Shown here piece by piece: positions 55,512 to 64,000 of a stretch of DNA of 64,000 bases. Position numbers and translations under genes: made by a program. Origin of the DNA: Akkermansia muciniphila. GTDB taxonomy: Bacteria; Verrucomicrobiota; Verrucomicrobiia; Verrucomicrobiales; Akkermansiaceae. The notes below the pieces were generated by a model, which saw only the letters and a program-made list of their open reading frames with translations, ran no database searches and was not told the DNA's origin. Position 1 is the stretch's first letter; every line of letters begins with the position of its first letter. The stretch spans positions 1-64,000 of the forward strand of contig CAMDAD010000013.1 in NCBI GenBank assembly GCA_945888515.1, given 5' to 3'.

Positions 55512-56759
55512 TCAGAAGACGCCAGTGTCACGCAAAATTGTTGCAATGCGGCGTCGCTCGGTGAGCTTGATCTGCGGGAAGGCATCGTCGCTTTTCGTCG
55601 CGTCAACGACCGCCTTGAGCTTATGAATCACCCGCGTTTTCACCGCTGCTGGTAAACTACGAAAGGCTTCCGAGTAAATCATAAACGAGCAGCGGTTTTT
55701 GAATATGCGCGAGTTGAGCTGAAAGTCCGCTAGACTATCACCGTGTTTTGCACAAGGAAAAGCGGCACGGAATTGTTGTTGAAACGCCTCGCTACCAGAA
55801 ACACCATCGTCACCCAGCGCGGCTTCTCCTTGGAATAAAAACCACTCGACGATGCGTTGTGCCGCTTGCTCCGCTACACGCCCCGCTGAACCCTCATCGG
55901 GATCGCTATCAGGGTCGATCGAACGACTCAGAAACCGCGCGCGGTCGTAGTTCATTTTTGCTGCCGTGAGCAGGTTGTTTGCTTGGCATTGGTGCTCCAG
56001 CACGATCAGTGCGACAATATCACTGGTGGCGCAGGGATATTTTGTCACATCAATTTTTTCCGTTAGATCTTTCCCGTCGGAGGCCGCAGGCTCCGCACTG
56101 CGCGCGTCCGTATAGGTGCGGTTGCCTAAGTGCGGAAGGGCGATGTCACCCGTAACGTAATAGCCGCCCCAGCGCTGGGCGATGGGTGTGTCATGCATCA
56201 CTAGACCGGAACCGAAGGACAACAAGGCGTTGCCATGTTCATCGGGAAATACCGATCGCACCAGTACCCCCGGCACATTTTCCGTGCGACCCGTGCCGTG
56301 ACAGGAAAGGCAGTCGCTAGTGTCGCGCTCGATGGTTGGTATTTGGTTCGTTATTTTCAAATCAATCAAATAAAAAATAGGACCTAATTGGCGATCCTGA
56401 ATGATCACCTCCATCATTCCCCCCGGAACGAAGCCACAATAACAATCCCTCGAAAAATAGAGTGCACGTGGGTTTGCCGGATGAATAAGGCCATTTTGTT
56501 TACTGGTTCTAGAAAATACGAGCACTTGAGAAGATTCCGGCACGCGCAAGGCAGCCAGAATTTCTTTTAGCCGCGTGAGCTCGGTGGTGCCGCGGAATTT
56601 GTTTTTTCCGCTCTGCCAGTCTTGAGCTAATGTGGTGAGCGGATCTTTCGCCGCTGTGTCCGAATAGCGCAAGGGAGGCAGATCCCACAAGTCCACCTGT
56701 GCGGGCGCCGCAGTGGTCATGGTGATCGCCAGCAAAAGGAGTCGTATCATGAATGCCAA
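55512..56759 (-). CDS. Secreted single-haem c-type protein of unknown function
   Basis: The 415-residue product has a signal peptide (about 1-20) and one c-type haem site, CLSCH at Cys150. A conserved-looking YFSRDCYCGFVPGG segment lies before it. C-terminal helices are rich in acidic residues. The layout suggests a periplasmic oxidoreductase or electron carrier. An alternative start is 56750. It ends 16 bases upstream of the dtd start on the same strand. Confidence 0.65.
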   Translation of the reverse strand: MAFMIRLLLLAITMTTAAPAQVDLWDLPPLRYSDTAAKDPLTTLAQDWQSGKNKFRGTTELTRLKEILAALRVPESSQVLVFSRTSKQNGLIHPANPRALYFSRDCYCGFVPGGMMEVIIQDRQLGPIFYLIDLKITNQIPTIERDTSDCLSCHGTGRTENVPGVLVRSVFPDEHGNALLSFGSGLVMHDTPIAQRWGGYYVTGDIALPHLGNRTYTDARSAEPAASDGKDLTEKIDVTKYPCATSDIVALIVLEHQCQANNLLTAAKMNYDRARFLSRSIDPDSDPDEGSAGRVAEQAAQRIVEWFLFQGEAALGDDGVSGSEAFQQQFRAAFPCAKHGDSLADFQLNSRIFKNRCSFMIYSEAFRSLPAAVKTRVIHKLKAVVDATKSDDAFPQIKLTERRRIATILRDTGVF

Positions 56760-56828
56760 AGATACGGAAAAAATGAGTGCGATCTCTCTACTAATACTCG
56801 TTTATTCTCAGTATGCCTTGTGTCGACT

Positions 56829-57965
56829 TTACTGCTCCCTGAGTAACGAAATGAAGCGGGAAAACTGTGCAACGCCTGCCATCAGATCGTTGACACACAA
56901 AAATTCATCGGCTGTATGTGCCTGCTCGATCGAGCCGGGGCCAATGCAGACAGAGGAAATTCCCCCGCTACTGAGGTGCGCCGCATCCGAAAACCAAGGG
57001 GCGCCTACTGTGGCAGTGCCTTCGCGCGCTTGCTGAAGAAGCTTCAGGTAGCGATTGTCACAGGGCGTTTCCATGGGAGGATTTTCATGTGTGTTACGCA
57101 ACGCAATCGGAAGCGACAGTTCGTCGATGGTGGCTTGCAGTAACGCGAGCGCTCCGCCGTGATCTGCGAGAGCAGGCGTGATTCGGATGTCGAGCTGCGC
57201 CTCAGCGTGATCCGGTACGATGTTTGCTCTCGTGCCTCCGCGGAAAGTGCCGATATTCATCGTGGAGACTCCCAATACCTCATGGGAAAAACCTGTTAGT
57301 TTCGGCACCAGAATTTGCTCTAACCGATCGATCGCCCGGGCCAGCGTGAGAATTGCATTGCTACCGCGTTCTGGCATGGAGCTGTGCGCGGCTTTTCCTG
57401 TTGCCACCAGAGTTGCCCACAGCGAGCCTTTGGTGGTGTATACGATATCGAGCGAGGTCGGCTCACCCACCACGGCCAAGGCATAATCTTTTCCATAGTG
57501 CTGCGCAAAATGTTTCGAGCCCCACTGCCCGGATTCCTCGCCCATGAATGCCACAAAGTCGATCGCTACGGGTAGCGTTGCCAAATCAGCGGCATGCTCG
57601 CGCAGCGCCCAAAGCATCGCTGCCATCGAACCCTTCGTGTCACAGGCTCCGCGACCCCAGATTTTCCCTTCGCGCCATTCGGCAGCAAAAGGATCGATCG
57701 ACATATTCGCCACGCCCACAGTATCGAGATGCGGCCCGAACAATACGCGCGGCCGCCCATCCATCGGTGCGAAGCGAGCGATCAGGTTCGGGCGTTGCGG
57801 TTTGATTTCTTCCAATATCACCTCCGCGCCTAGCTCCGTCAGCCAAGTTTGGAGAAACGCAGCCAGTTGGGCCTCACCGCCATTGTCGAAACCCGACTGG
57901 TCATCGGGATTCACCGAGGGGATACGAATCAATTGCTGTAGTAGTTCGACGGCCGTTGTGATCAT
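56829..57965 (-). CDS. M20 family metallopeptidase (ArgE/DapE-like)
   Basis: The 378-residue hydrolase has the M20 zinc-site order: GPHLDTVG (His and Asp), GACDTKGSMAAML with the bridging Asp, FMGEESGQWGSKH with the catalytic Glu-Glu pair, and VGEPTS. The dimerisation domain (about 175-285) is present. Acetylornithine deacetylase, succinyl-diaminopimelate desuccinylase or a dipeptidase are all possible. The start at 57965 replaces ATG 57971. Confidence 0.88.
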   Translation of the reverse strand: MITTAVELLQQLIRIPSVNPDDQSGFDNGGEAQLAAFLQTWLTELGAEVILEEIKPQRPNLIARFAPMDGRPRVLFGPHLDTVGVANMSIDPFAAEWREGKIWGRGACDTKGSMAAMLWALREHAADLATLPVAIDFVAFMGEESGQWGSKHFAQHYGKDYALAVVGEPTSLDIVYTTKGSLWATLVATGKAAHSSMPERGSNAILTLARAIDRLEQILVPKLTGFSHEVLGVSTMNIGTFRGGTRANIVPDHAEAQLDIRITPALADHGGALALLQATIDELSLPIALRNTHENPPMETPCDNRYLKLLQQAREGTATVGAPWFSDAAHLSSGGISSVCIGPGSIEQAHTADEFLCVNDLMAGVAQFSRFISLLREQ

Positions 57966-58548
57966 ACACACACTTTGTGCGAGTCATGCCAAAGCAACAA
58001 CCAAAAAATCCCGTCAGAGGAACGATAGAAAAATCGTCGTGAAGTTTGTGTCGAACTTGCGTGCTACTTTCCCATCGCTAAACGAAGCTTCAACAAAGAG
58101 CCCATGATTTAAATCGCTGGTTCACATGCTAAAGATTTCCATGTCACAACGTGACACCTCCATTTTTTAGCCCTCACCGCCTCTTCTGCTTCTCGCCTCC
58201 TACTTTCTTTATTACAATCGTGTATTGGTCCGAAGATGCCCTCAGTATCTAGCTGTGGATGAGCCGGGGAGAAAAATCGCAGATCTATTGGTCTAACAAA
58301 AATGGAAATACGATCATGCGAGGATGACTCATAGGATCTCTCCAGCGGGGGCAGTGACGCGTGGCGATGGTGGGAAAAATGGTTACTCTCGATTGGCTCA
58401 ATGGCGGGTGCATGGCGAATCGTCAAAAAGGGGCGATGACCATCACGATTAACAGTGACACCGACAGTGAGCAATTTGTGGATTGTCGTAAGGTTTTCTA
58501 CCGGGCATGATCCTGCCGTAAGCAGATCACTCAAACAGGGGAAATTCA
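57966..58548. other. Long intergenic region with no firm gene
   Basis: This 583-base gap separates the divergent starts of the M20 and sulfatase genes. A 149-residue minus-strand frame (58109-58558) looks non-coding. A 43-codon plus-strand frame at 58379-58510 (opens MVTLDWLNGG) has plausible composition but no family. It may be a decayed gene. No clear promoter or repeat is seen. Confidence 0.4.
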
Positions 58549-60495
58549 ATGAAGCCATTCAGACAAAATGCGAAGAGTTACGGGAAATGTTATCACGCGC
58601 GGACGGACCTTGTCCTTGGTCTTTGGGCGTTTGTATTTTTCCAGTTGTTTGCTGTTCACGCTCTTGCTGCGCGGAAGCCGAATGTTCTTTTCATTCTCGC
58701 CGATGATCTGGGTTGGAGCGACACCACATTGTATGGAACCACGAAGTTCTATCAAACTCCGAACATCGAGCGACTCGCCAAACGAGGCGTTACCTTTACC
58801 CGCGCTTATTCCGCCAGTCCACTTTGCTCACCGACTCGGTCGGCGATTCTCACCGGACTCAGTCCCGCGCGCACTGGCATCACCGCGCCGAATGGCCACT
58901 TACCAGATGTCGTTTTGCAAGCAAAAGTCGGGAAAAAAGCAGCACCTAACGAAAAAACCATTTCGCCTATCGTGGTGACTCGGCTCAAGCCCAGCTACCC
59001 TACGCTGCCGCGCTTGTTAAAAGAAGCGGGCTATGCCACAGGACACTTTGGCAAATGGCATCTCGGCACAGAACCGTATTCGCCTTTGCAGCATGGCTTC
59101 GATGTCGATGTGCCGCACTGGCCCGGTCCAGGCCCAGCTGGAAGCTTTGTCGCTCCTTGGAAGTTCAAGGACTTCGATGCCGATGTCTCCACGCCAGATC
59201 AGCATATCGAAGACCGCATGGCGAAAGAGGCGGTCGCGTTCATCGAGAAACACAAGGATCGATCATTCTACTTAAACTACTGGATGTTCAGTGTGCACGC
59301 GCCCTTTGACGCCAAAAAAGCACTCATTGAAAAACACCGTGCGCGCACAGATCCAAGAGACCCGCAGCGCAGCCCGACCTACGCAGCGATGATCGAGAGT
59401 ATGGATGATGCCATCGGCACTCTGCTCGATGCACTGGATCGGCTCAAATTGGCAGACAGCACCATCATTATTTTCACATCCGACAACGGCGGGAACATGT
59501 ATAACAGCGTTGATAAGACGACTCCTACGAGCAATCTGCCTTTGCGTGGGGGGAAAGCGACGTTGTTTGAAGGCGGCACGCGTGTGCCTTGCGTAGCGGT
59601 GTGGCCAGGCATCACCCGACCCGGCTCCCGCAGCGATGCGATGATTCAGAGTGAGGACTACTTCCCCACACTACTGGCTGGGCTGGACTTATGTGCGACA
59701 CCCGATCACATCCTAGACGGCTCCAGCATTCTACCTGCGCTGAAAGGGGAAAAGCTAGACGGCACACCTAAGTTCCAATACTTCCCTCACAGCCCTGGTG
59801 TGCCCGATTGGTTACCTCCCGCCGTCTCTGTTCATCGTGAGGAATGGAAGTTGATTCGTATATTTCACGGGGGCGAAAAAGGAGTTCATCGTTATCTGCT
59901 TTATGATCTTGGGAAAGATCCTGGTGAGAGTAAGAACCTCGCTGATACCATGCCCGAACTCGTGACAGAAATGGATGCTCTGATCGAGAAATTTCTAACG
60001 GAAACGGGCGCCGTCCGCCCGGTCCGGAACCCTGCCTTTGATCCCGCGAAGTATCGCCTTGAGCAGGAGGGGATATCCACATTGCAGGAGAAAAGAAAAC
60101 CCACGCCGATAGAAAAACCAGCATCTCAAGGCTGGCGGGCTGCAGAGTGCCAGGGAGAGATGAGAGAAGGCATCATGCACCTCACTGGCATCGGTGATAC
60201 GAGTTTTCTCGGTCTCACCGCTGGCAATCTCAGGGGCGCTACATCTATTCGATTTCGCATCAAGGCCAAGAGTGGGCAATCTCATCTCGACTGGTTGCCG
60301 GATGGTCCCACGGGTAAAGCGCAACGTATTGATTTCATCATCAAGGGCGATGGATGGGAAGAAGTCTCCGTACAAGTGCCCGCCGTCGGCGCAGTCGCAA
60401 TCGTCCGCATCTACTTCCCGAAAGAGACCACTGCGGCGCAATTGGACTGGGTTGAAATGCAAAGCGAAAAAGCCCGCCTACAGCTGAAATTCTAG
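58549..60495 (+). CDS. Secreted type I sulfatase with C-terminal beta-rich extension
   Basis: The 648-residue sulfatase has a long signal peptide (about 1-41), the LADDLG metal site, CSPTR with Cys93 as predicted formylglycine, GKWHLG and SDNGG. After the core (ending near 510) comes a linker with KRKPTP and a domain of about 120 residues with predicted strands ([33 protein letters not shown]), resembling a carbohydrate-binding module. It may tether the enzyme to its polysaccharide. Confidence 0.9.
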   Translation: MKPFRQNAKSYGKCYHARTDLVLGLWAFVFFQLFAVHALAARKPNVLFILADDLGWSDTTLYGTTKFYQTPNIERLAKRGVTFTRAYSASPLCSPTRSAILTGLSPARTGITAPNGHLPDVVLQAKVGKKAAPNEKTISPIVVTRLKPSYPTLPRLLKEAGYATGHFGKWHLGTEPYSPLQHGFDVDVPHWPGPGPAGSFVAPWKFKDFDADVSTPDQHIEDRMAKEAVAFIEKHKDRSFYLNYWMFSVHAPFDAKKALIEKHRARTDPRDPQRSPTYAAMIESMDDAIGTLLDALDRLKLADSTIIIFTSDNGGNMYNSVDKTTPTSNLPLRGGKATLFEGGTRVPCVAVWPGITRPGSRSDAMIQSEDYFPTLLAGLDLCATPDHILDGSSILPALKGEKLDGTPKFQYFPHSPGVPDWLPPAVSVHREEWKLIRIFHGGEKGVHRYLLYDLGKDPGESKNLADTMPELVTEMDALIEKFLTETGAVRPVRNPAFDPAKYRLEQEGISTLQEKRKPTPIEKPASQGWRAAECQGEMREGIMHLTGIGDTSFLGLTAGNLRGATSIRFRIKAKSGQSHLDWLPDGPTGKAQRIDFIIKGDGWEEVSVQVPAVGAVAIVRIYFPKETTAAQLDWVEMQSEKARLQLKF

Positions 60496-60562
60496 TGCAA
60501 AGCAAGGAGTGCGTGGTATGCAGATGAGATTCCTTTTCCTATGGCACGAACGTTGCCGGTGC

Positions 60563-62563
60563 CTACTTTTCTGAGCAGATTTTCCGCCAAACGAGAGCGG
60601 TGCGACTGGGGAGATACAGTTTCATGATGCCACGACCGTCTGTGTCCGCTTTGACTTCGCAAACTTGTCCTGCCCTAACGCGACCGTGACCATCGAAGGG
60701 CGGGGCGTCGCTGTCTAATACAATTTGCCACGTTCCGGCGGGCACACGCAGTTGCCAATCCACGAGCGACTGATGGCCATGAAAGTTGAACGCAAACAAA
60801 AGATCACCGCGCTGCCAGGCGAGTGTTTTATCGACATTGTGTTCGGCGATCATTTCACAAGACTCGTTCATCCACTCCGCATCGCGCAGCAATGACATCA
60901 TCGCCCCATCGAAATCGCCCAGTGCCTGATAGCGCAGGTCAGCGCGGTCGCGAAGACTCCAGAGTCGGCGTGCATGAGCGTATGACCAGCCATTGCCCTC
61001 GCGCGGGAAATCAATCCACTCGGGATGACCGAATTCATTTCCCATGAAATTCAGATAACCATGACCAGCGGTCCCCAGCGTGGCGAGCCGCGCCATTTTG
61101 TGCAGAGCGATGGCGCGCTCCACTCGTAGATCGCCCGAGCCACGATGCATTGAGTGATAGATGGAGTCATCGGTGAGTGCGAAGAGAAAAGATTTTCCTC
61201 CCACCATTGCTTGGTCGTGGCTTTCCACGTAACTGATCACTCGCTCGTCCGCGCGACGTCCAGTGAGTTCGCCCCAGATCCACCCCATGTGCCAGTCTTC
61301 CTCGCGGATGTCCTGAGCGCACTTGAACCACAGATCGGGAATCCCCATGGCAAGCCGATAGTGGAAGCCACAACCGCCCTGCTCGCGCGGCGCGCAGAGC
61401 CCAGGTAAGCCGCTCACGTCTTCGGCGATCGCTAGCGCGCCGGGTTTCCATTCGTCGATGAGCTGCGTTGCGAGTGTGAGATAGGTGAGCGCGTCTTCAT
61501 CGGTGCGACCATGAAAATAATCGTCATAACTGCTGAAGCCCGCGCCGAAGCCGTGATCGTGATAGAGCATGGAAGTCACGCCATCGAAGCGGAAGCCATC
61601 GAACTGGAACTCTTCCAGCCAGTAGCGGATGTTCGAGAGCAGGAAGTGACGAACCTGTGGCTTGGCATAGTCGAAACAACGCGAGTCCCAGATAGCGTGA
61701 TGGCCGCGTGGTCCATCGTGAAAAAACTGATAGGGGGAGCCATCGTAGCAGGAAATGCCTTCGACTTCATTTTTTACGGCGTGTGAGTGGACGAGATCCA
61801 TGATCACTTGCAGGCCCATGCCGTGGGCGGTATCGACCAGTTCTTTGAGCTCGTTCGCAGTGCCGAAACGCGAGGACGGTGCAAAAAATGAACCGACGTG
61901 ATAACCAAAGGAACCGTAATAGGGATGTTCCTGCACGGCCATGAGTTGTAGCGTATTGTAGCCGGCACCAACGATCCGTGGTAGCATGTGTTGGCGAAAT
62001 TCCGCCCAAGTGGCGACTTTTTCCTCTTCGGATGACATCCCCACATGCGCTTCATAGATCATCGGTGGTGCATGCAGAACAGGCGTCTGGTGTTTCCAAC
62101 AATAGGCGGGCTCTTCCCAAATTTGCGCGGTGAAGGTTAAGGTGCGGGCATCTTGCACCACCCTGCGCCCCCAGGCCGGGAGTCGGTCGCCTTGTCCACC
62201 CTGCCAGTGCATGCGCACGCGATAGTGCTGACCGTGAAGCAGTGAAGTGCTGGGCAAGGTCAACTCCCAGCAGCCATCGCCGATGGAGCGCGCCTGGTAA
62301 GCCGCAGACTCCTGCCATTCGGAAAAATCCCCGATCAAGCACAGCGCCTGTGCGTGCGGGGCCCAGTCGCGATAGACCCAAGAGCCGTCAGCGTTGCGGT
62401 GTAGTCCGAAATACTTATGCCCTTGGGCGAAGTCCGCCAACGAGATACCGCAGGCGGCGGCGGTGCGCGAGGCTCGGGCTTGGCGCTCTTCAAACACCGC
62501 CCGCCAAGGGTCCAGCCAGGTGTCTCCGGCAAAGTCGAGTAGCGGAACACCAAGACGTTTCAT
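60563..62563 (-). CDS. glgB: 1,4-alpha-glucan branching enzyme
   Basis: The 666-residue GH13 enzyme makes alpha-1,6 branches in glycogen. A CBM48 domain (about 40-150) precedes the TIM barrel, with the four GH13 regions DLVHSHA, GFRFDGVTSM (nucleophile Asp), AEDVSG (acid Glu) and YVESHDQ. The sequence around MLYHDHG and GNEFGHPEWIDFP is like the eukaryotic/GH13_8 branching enzymes rather than the E. coli type. A C-terminal beta domain ends the protein. No other glycogen gene is adjacent. Confidence 0.94.
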   Translation of the reverse strand: MKRLGVPLLDFAGDTWLDPWRAVFEERQARASRTAAACGISLADFAQGHKYFGLHRNADGSWVYRDWAPHAQALCLIGDFSEWQESAAYQARSIGDGCWELTLPSTSLLHGQHYRVRMHWQGGQGDRLPAWGRRVVQDARTLTFTAQIWEEPAYCWKHQTPVLHAPPMIYEAHVGMSSEEEKVATWAEFRQHMLPRIVGAGYNTLQLMAVQEHPYYGSFGYHVGSFFAPSSRFGTANELKELVDTAHGMGLQVIMDLVHSHAVKNEVEGISCYDGSPYQFFHDGPRGHHAIWDSRCFDYAKPQVRHFLLSNIRYWLEEFQFDGFRFDGVTSMLYHDHGFGAGFSSYDDYFHGRTDEDALTYLTLATQLIDEWKPGALAIAEDVSGLPGLCAPREQGGCGFHYRLAMGIPDLWFKCAQDIREEDWHMGWIWGELTGRRADERVISYVESHDQAMVGGKSFLFALTDDSIYHSMHRGSGDLRVERAIALHKMARLATLGTAGHGYLNFMGNEFGHPEWIDFPREGNGWSYAHARRLWSLRDRADLRYQALGDFDGAMMSLLRDAEWMNESCEMIAEHNVDKTLAWQRGDLLFAFNFHGHQSLVDWQLRVPAGTWQIVLDSDAPPFDGHGRVRAGQVCEVKADTDGRGIMKLYLPSRTALVWRKICSEK

Positions 62564-62824
62564 ACGCGAATCATACTCGCTTTATCGCACGCTCACAATC
62601 AAAAGATGAGCAGGGAGCGTGGCAAAACCAAACGCAGTAATGGGATGGCGTTAGCGATGCCTTATGGTCACAGGGAAATGCGTCCGTCTAACGTCTCACC
62701 TAATACATCGAGAGCGCCACCGGCGTTGTTTCCTGCGTTTCTGAGCGTCCTCAGAAATATCTGGTTTTGGGAATGGCGGAGATGTGGGCTTGCGATCCTG
62801 TCAGCGGGCCACGTCATGCCATCG

Positions 62825-63859
62825 TCAAAGACCGAGTGATAGCATCGTGCGCAATGCCTTGTTGACATGCGTCCGCGTCTTGAAGTCAGGGACACGCAAG
62901 ATGGTGGCCATCGGTTTGCAAAAAATGCCTAACGCTTTTTCCCATGTTTTTGCCTCAAATGCAATCGGGTCTTCCCTCTCGATGTATTCCTCTAATTCCG
63001 CTCCGGCCGCACTACGGCAAATGCTTTCCGCATAAACTGCAATGGCTGCCATTTTCTGGTAGTTCAGTCGATCTGGCGTATCGGTCGCTTGGTGGTAGTG
63101 CTCCCATCGTCCGCAGGACAGAAACACATAAGGCACTCCTTTCCAGCGAAAAATCGCGTGATCGCTCATGTCGCCCACATAATCATTCAGCGTGGCAATC
63201 AACTTCATCCCGCTAGGAACCTCCACCTCATCAAGAAGTCCAGGCAAGGCCGGATGACTTTCCGCACCTGTCATGAAGGTCAGCGGTTTGAATGGCGAAG
63301 CGAGTTTTGCGATGGTGCCACCTAGGAAGTCGCTCGGCATGGTCACGTCATGCCCCACCAGATCCGAAATGAGTGCGAAATGAACGTCTCGGTCGTCGGT
63401 CTGATCCTCATAAAACCGGATGCTGCCCATCGCATCGGTCAGGAAATAGGGAGGCTCCTCGGCATCGAAGATTGCGATGATCAGGTCCCGCTCAAGTCCT
63501 CCCGATCGCGCAACCGCCTCACCCACTGCCAGAGTAATGGCAACAGCGGCACCATTGTCATCGGCACAGGGATGGGGAATCACACTATCGTAGTGGGCAC
63601 CGATAAGCACAGGCGGCAATGTGCGGTCAGCACCGGGAATCACACCGGCAAAATTCGTGAAATCGATTCCATCCACATGATAGGGAAGAGCAAAGCTGTC
63701 TCCGCGGTAGGGACTGCATCCGATCTCGCTGAGTCGGCGTTGGACCCAGGCCTCGGCACGGGCGTGTCCGTTAGTACCGACCATGCGACCACCCGGTTGG
63801 CAGAGTTCGTAGACGTCATTCTTGAGTGTTGTGGCGAGTGCTTTCATGTCTTGTTTCAT
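62825..63859 (-). CDS. M28 family metallopeptidase
   Basis: The 344-residue zinc peptidase has the M28 ligand order: GAHYDSV (His, Asp), ADDNGAA (bridging Asp), DAEEP (catalytic Glu-Glu), SDLVGHD and a late HYHQATDTPD histidine. No signal peptide is seen, so it is probably cytoplasmic, unlike most M28 enzymes. The start at 63859 is the first ATG. A possible promoter lies at 63970-63998. Confidence 0.88.
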   Translation of the reverse strand: MKQDMKALATTLKNDVYELCQPGGRMVGTNGHARAEAWVQRRLSEIGCSPYRGDSFALPYHVDGIDFTNFAGVIPGADRTLPPVLIGAHYDSVIPHPCADDNGAAVAITLAVGEAVARSGGLERDLIIAIFDAEEPPYFLTDAMGSIRFYEDQTDDRDVHFALISDLVGHDVTMPSDFLGGTIAKLASPFKPLTFMTGAESHPALPGLLDEVEVPSGMKLIATLNDYVGDMSDHAIFRWKGVPYVFLSCGRWEHYHQATDTPDRLNYQKMAAIAVYAESICRSAAGAELEEYIEREDPIAFEAKTWEKALGIFCKPMATILRVPDFKTRTHVNKALRTMLSLGL

Positions 63860-63969
63860 GCGTTGTGTGTGTTTGTGTTTGTGTTTGGTGGATGACCTTG
63901 TTACGGTTGCGGCATTCTGGAGACGAGGTGTCCGATTCCTGTCCAGTGATCCGCAGCGCGGTCGGAAAA

Positions 63970-63998
63970 ATTAATTGCAGTATTTTTTAACTTTGCAA
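63970..63998 (-). promoter_or_regulatory. Possible promoter for the M28 peptidase
   Basis: On the minus strand TTGCAA (63998-63993) and ATTAAT (63975-63970) are 17 bases apart, each matching four of six consensus bases. This would give a leader of about 105 bases, which includes a GTGTTT-repeat stretch near 63865-63890. Confidence 0.3.
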
Positions 63999-64000
63999 TA

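Noticed and set aside
22329-58160. Shared GTGACACCTCC string near 22329 and 58150
   Set aside because: An 11-12 base match followed by T-rich sequence is expected by chance between two gaps in a window this size.
58251-58487. DnaA-box-like TGTGGATGA and TGTGGATTG in the 58 kb gap
   Set aside because: Both are imperfect, single and not around AT-rich DNA; the cluster at 16.9 kb is far better.
58109-58558. 149-codon minus-strand frame in the intergenic gap
   Set aside because: Its translation is rich in Arg, His, Ser and Pro with no hydrophobic core or motif, and it overlaps the start of the sulfatase gene.
62564-62839. Short open frames between glgB and the M28 gene
   Set aside because: Composition looks random, no motif, and the frames on both strands conflict.
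1-64000. CRISPR arrays, insertion sequences and prophage genes
   Set aside because: No spaced direct-repeat array, transposase, integrase or phage structural gene was seen on either strand.

Overview
The window looks like chromosomal DNA of a Verrucomicrobiota (PVC-group) bacterium. The main pointers are a large PVC-type dehydrogenase with HEAT repeats and a C-terminal CxxCH haem site, four secreted formylglycine-type sulfatases, a secreted sugar-isomerase-like protein, a GH63-like glucosidase, and the scarcity of clear Shine-Dalgarno sequences. The genus cannot be named from the sequence alone. No insertion sequence, phage, CRISPR array or rRNA was seen. The only tRNA found is tRNA-His.

Layout. 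0.3-4.2 kb: nusA-infB-rbfA, with a terminator-like hairpin just upstream and no rimP in the visible leader. 4.3-6.3 kb: MATE exporter and fatty acid hydroxylase (minus). 6.5-16.3 kb: a plus-strand run of secreted proteins (alpha/beta hydrolase, three sulfatases, an unrecognised 669-residue protein, a GH-A glycosidase and a TIM-barrel isomerase-like protein) that reads as a locus for breaking down a sulfated polysaccharide. 16.4-22.1 kb: mainly minus-strand housekeeping (rpmA, rplU, mnmG, cdd, plus tsaE on the plus strand). This stretch holds two perfect parS palindromes and an AT-rich gene-free region with DnaA boxes, so the chromosome origin may lie here. 22.4-32.9 kb: DUF6580 membrane protein, pyruvate dehydrogenase E1 alpha and beta, outer-membrane proteins, rnc, tRNA-His, the PVC dehydrogenase and two small membrane proteins. 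33.0-42.8 kb: alr, a VTT-family protein, pstB-phoU-phoB-phoR, a Kef-type antiporter, nth and cstA. 43.0-49.6 kb: PL10 pectate lyase, a methyltransferase / flavoprotein / type III polyketide synthase cluster, and the GH63-like enzyme. 49.7-53.9 kb: a GH33 sialidase divergent from a kelch-sodium symporter fusion, suggesting sialic acid release and uptake. 54-64 kb: a zinc-ribbon-like membrane protein, dtd, a c-type haem protein, M20 and M28 peptidases, a fourth sulfatase and glgB.

How it fits together: the organism appears to be a Gram-negative scavenger of plant, algal and host glycans (pectin, sulfated polysaccharide, sialoglycans) that stores glycogen. Several gene pairs are joined by ATGA or TGATG overlaps (7309, 19126, 36436, 37179, 40805, 44794, 45810), which indicates translational coupling. 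The least explained items are the 669-residue secreted protein, the type III PKS cluster, the fused kelch-symporter with its inverted repeat, and the parS/DnaA-box region.
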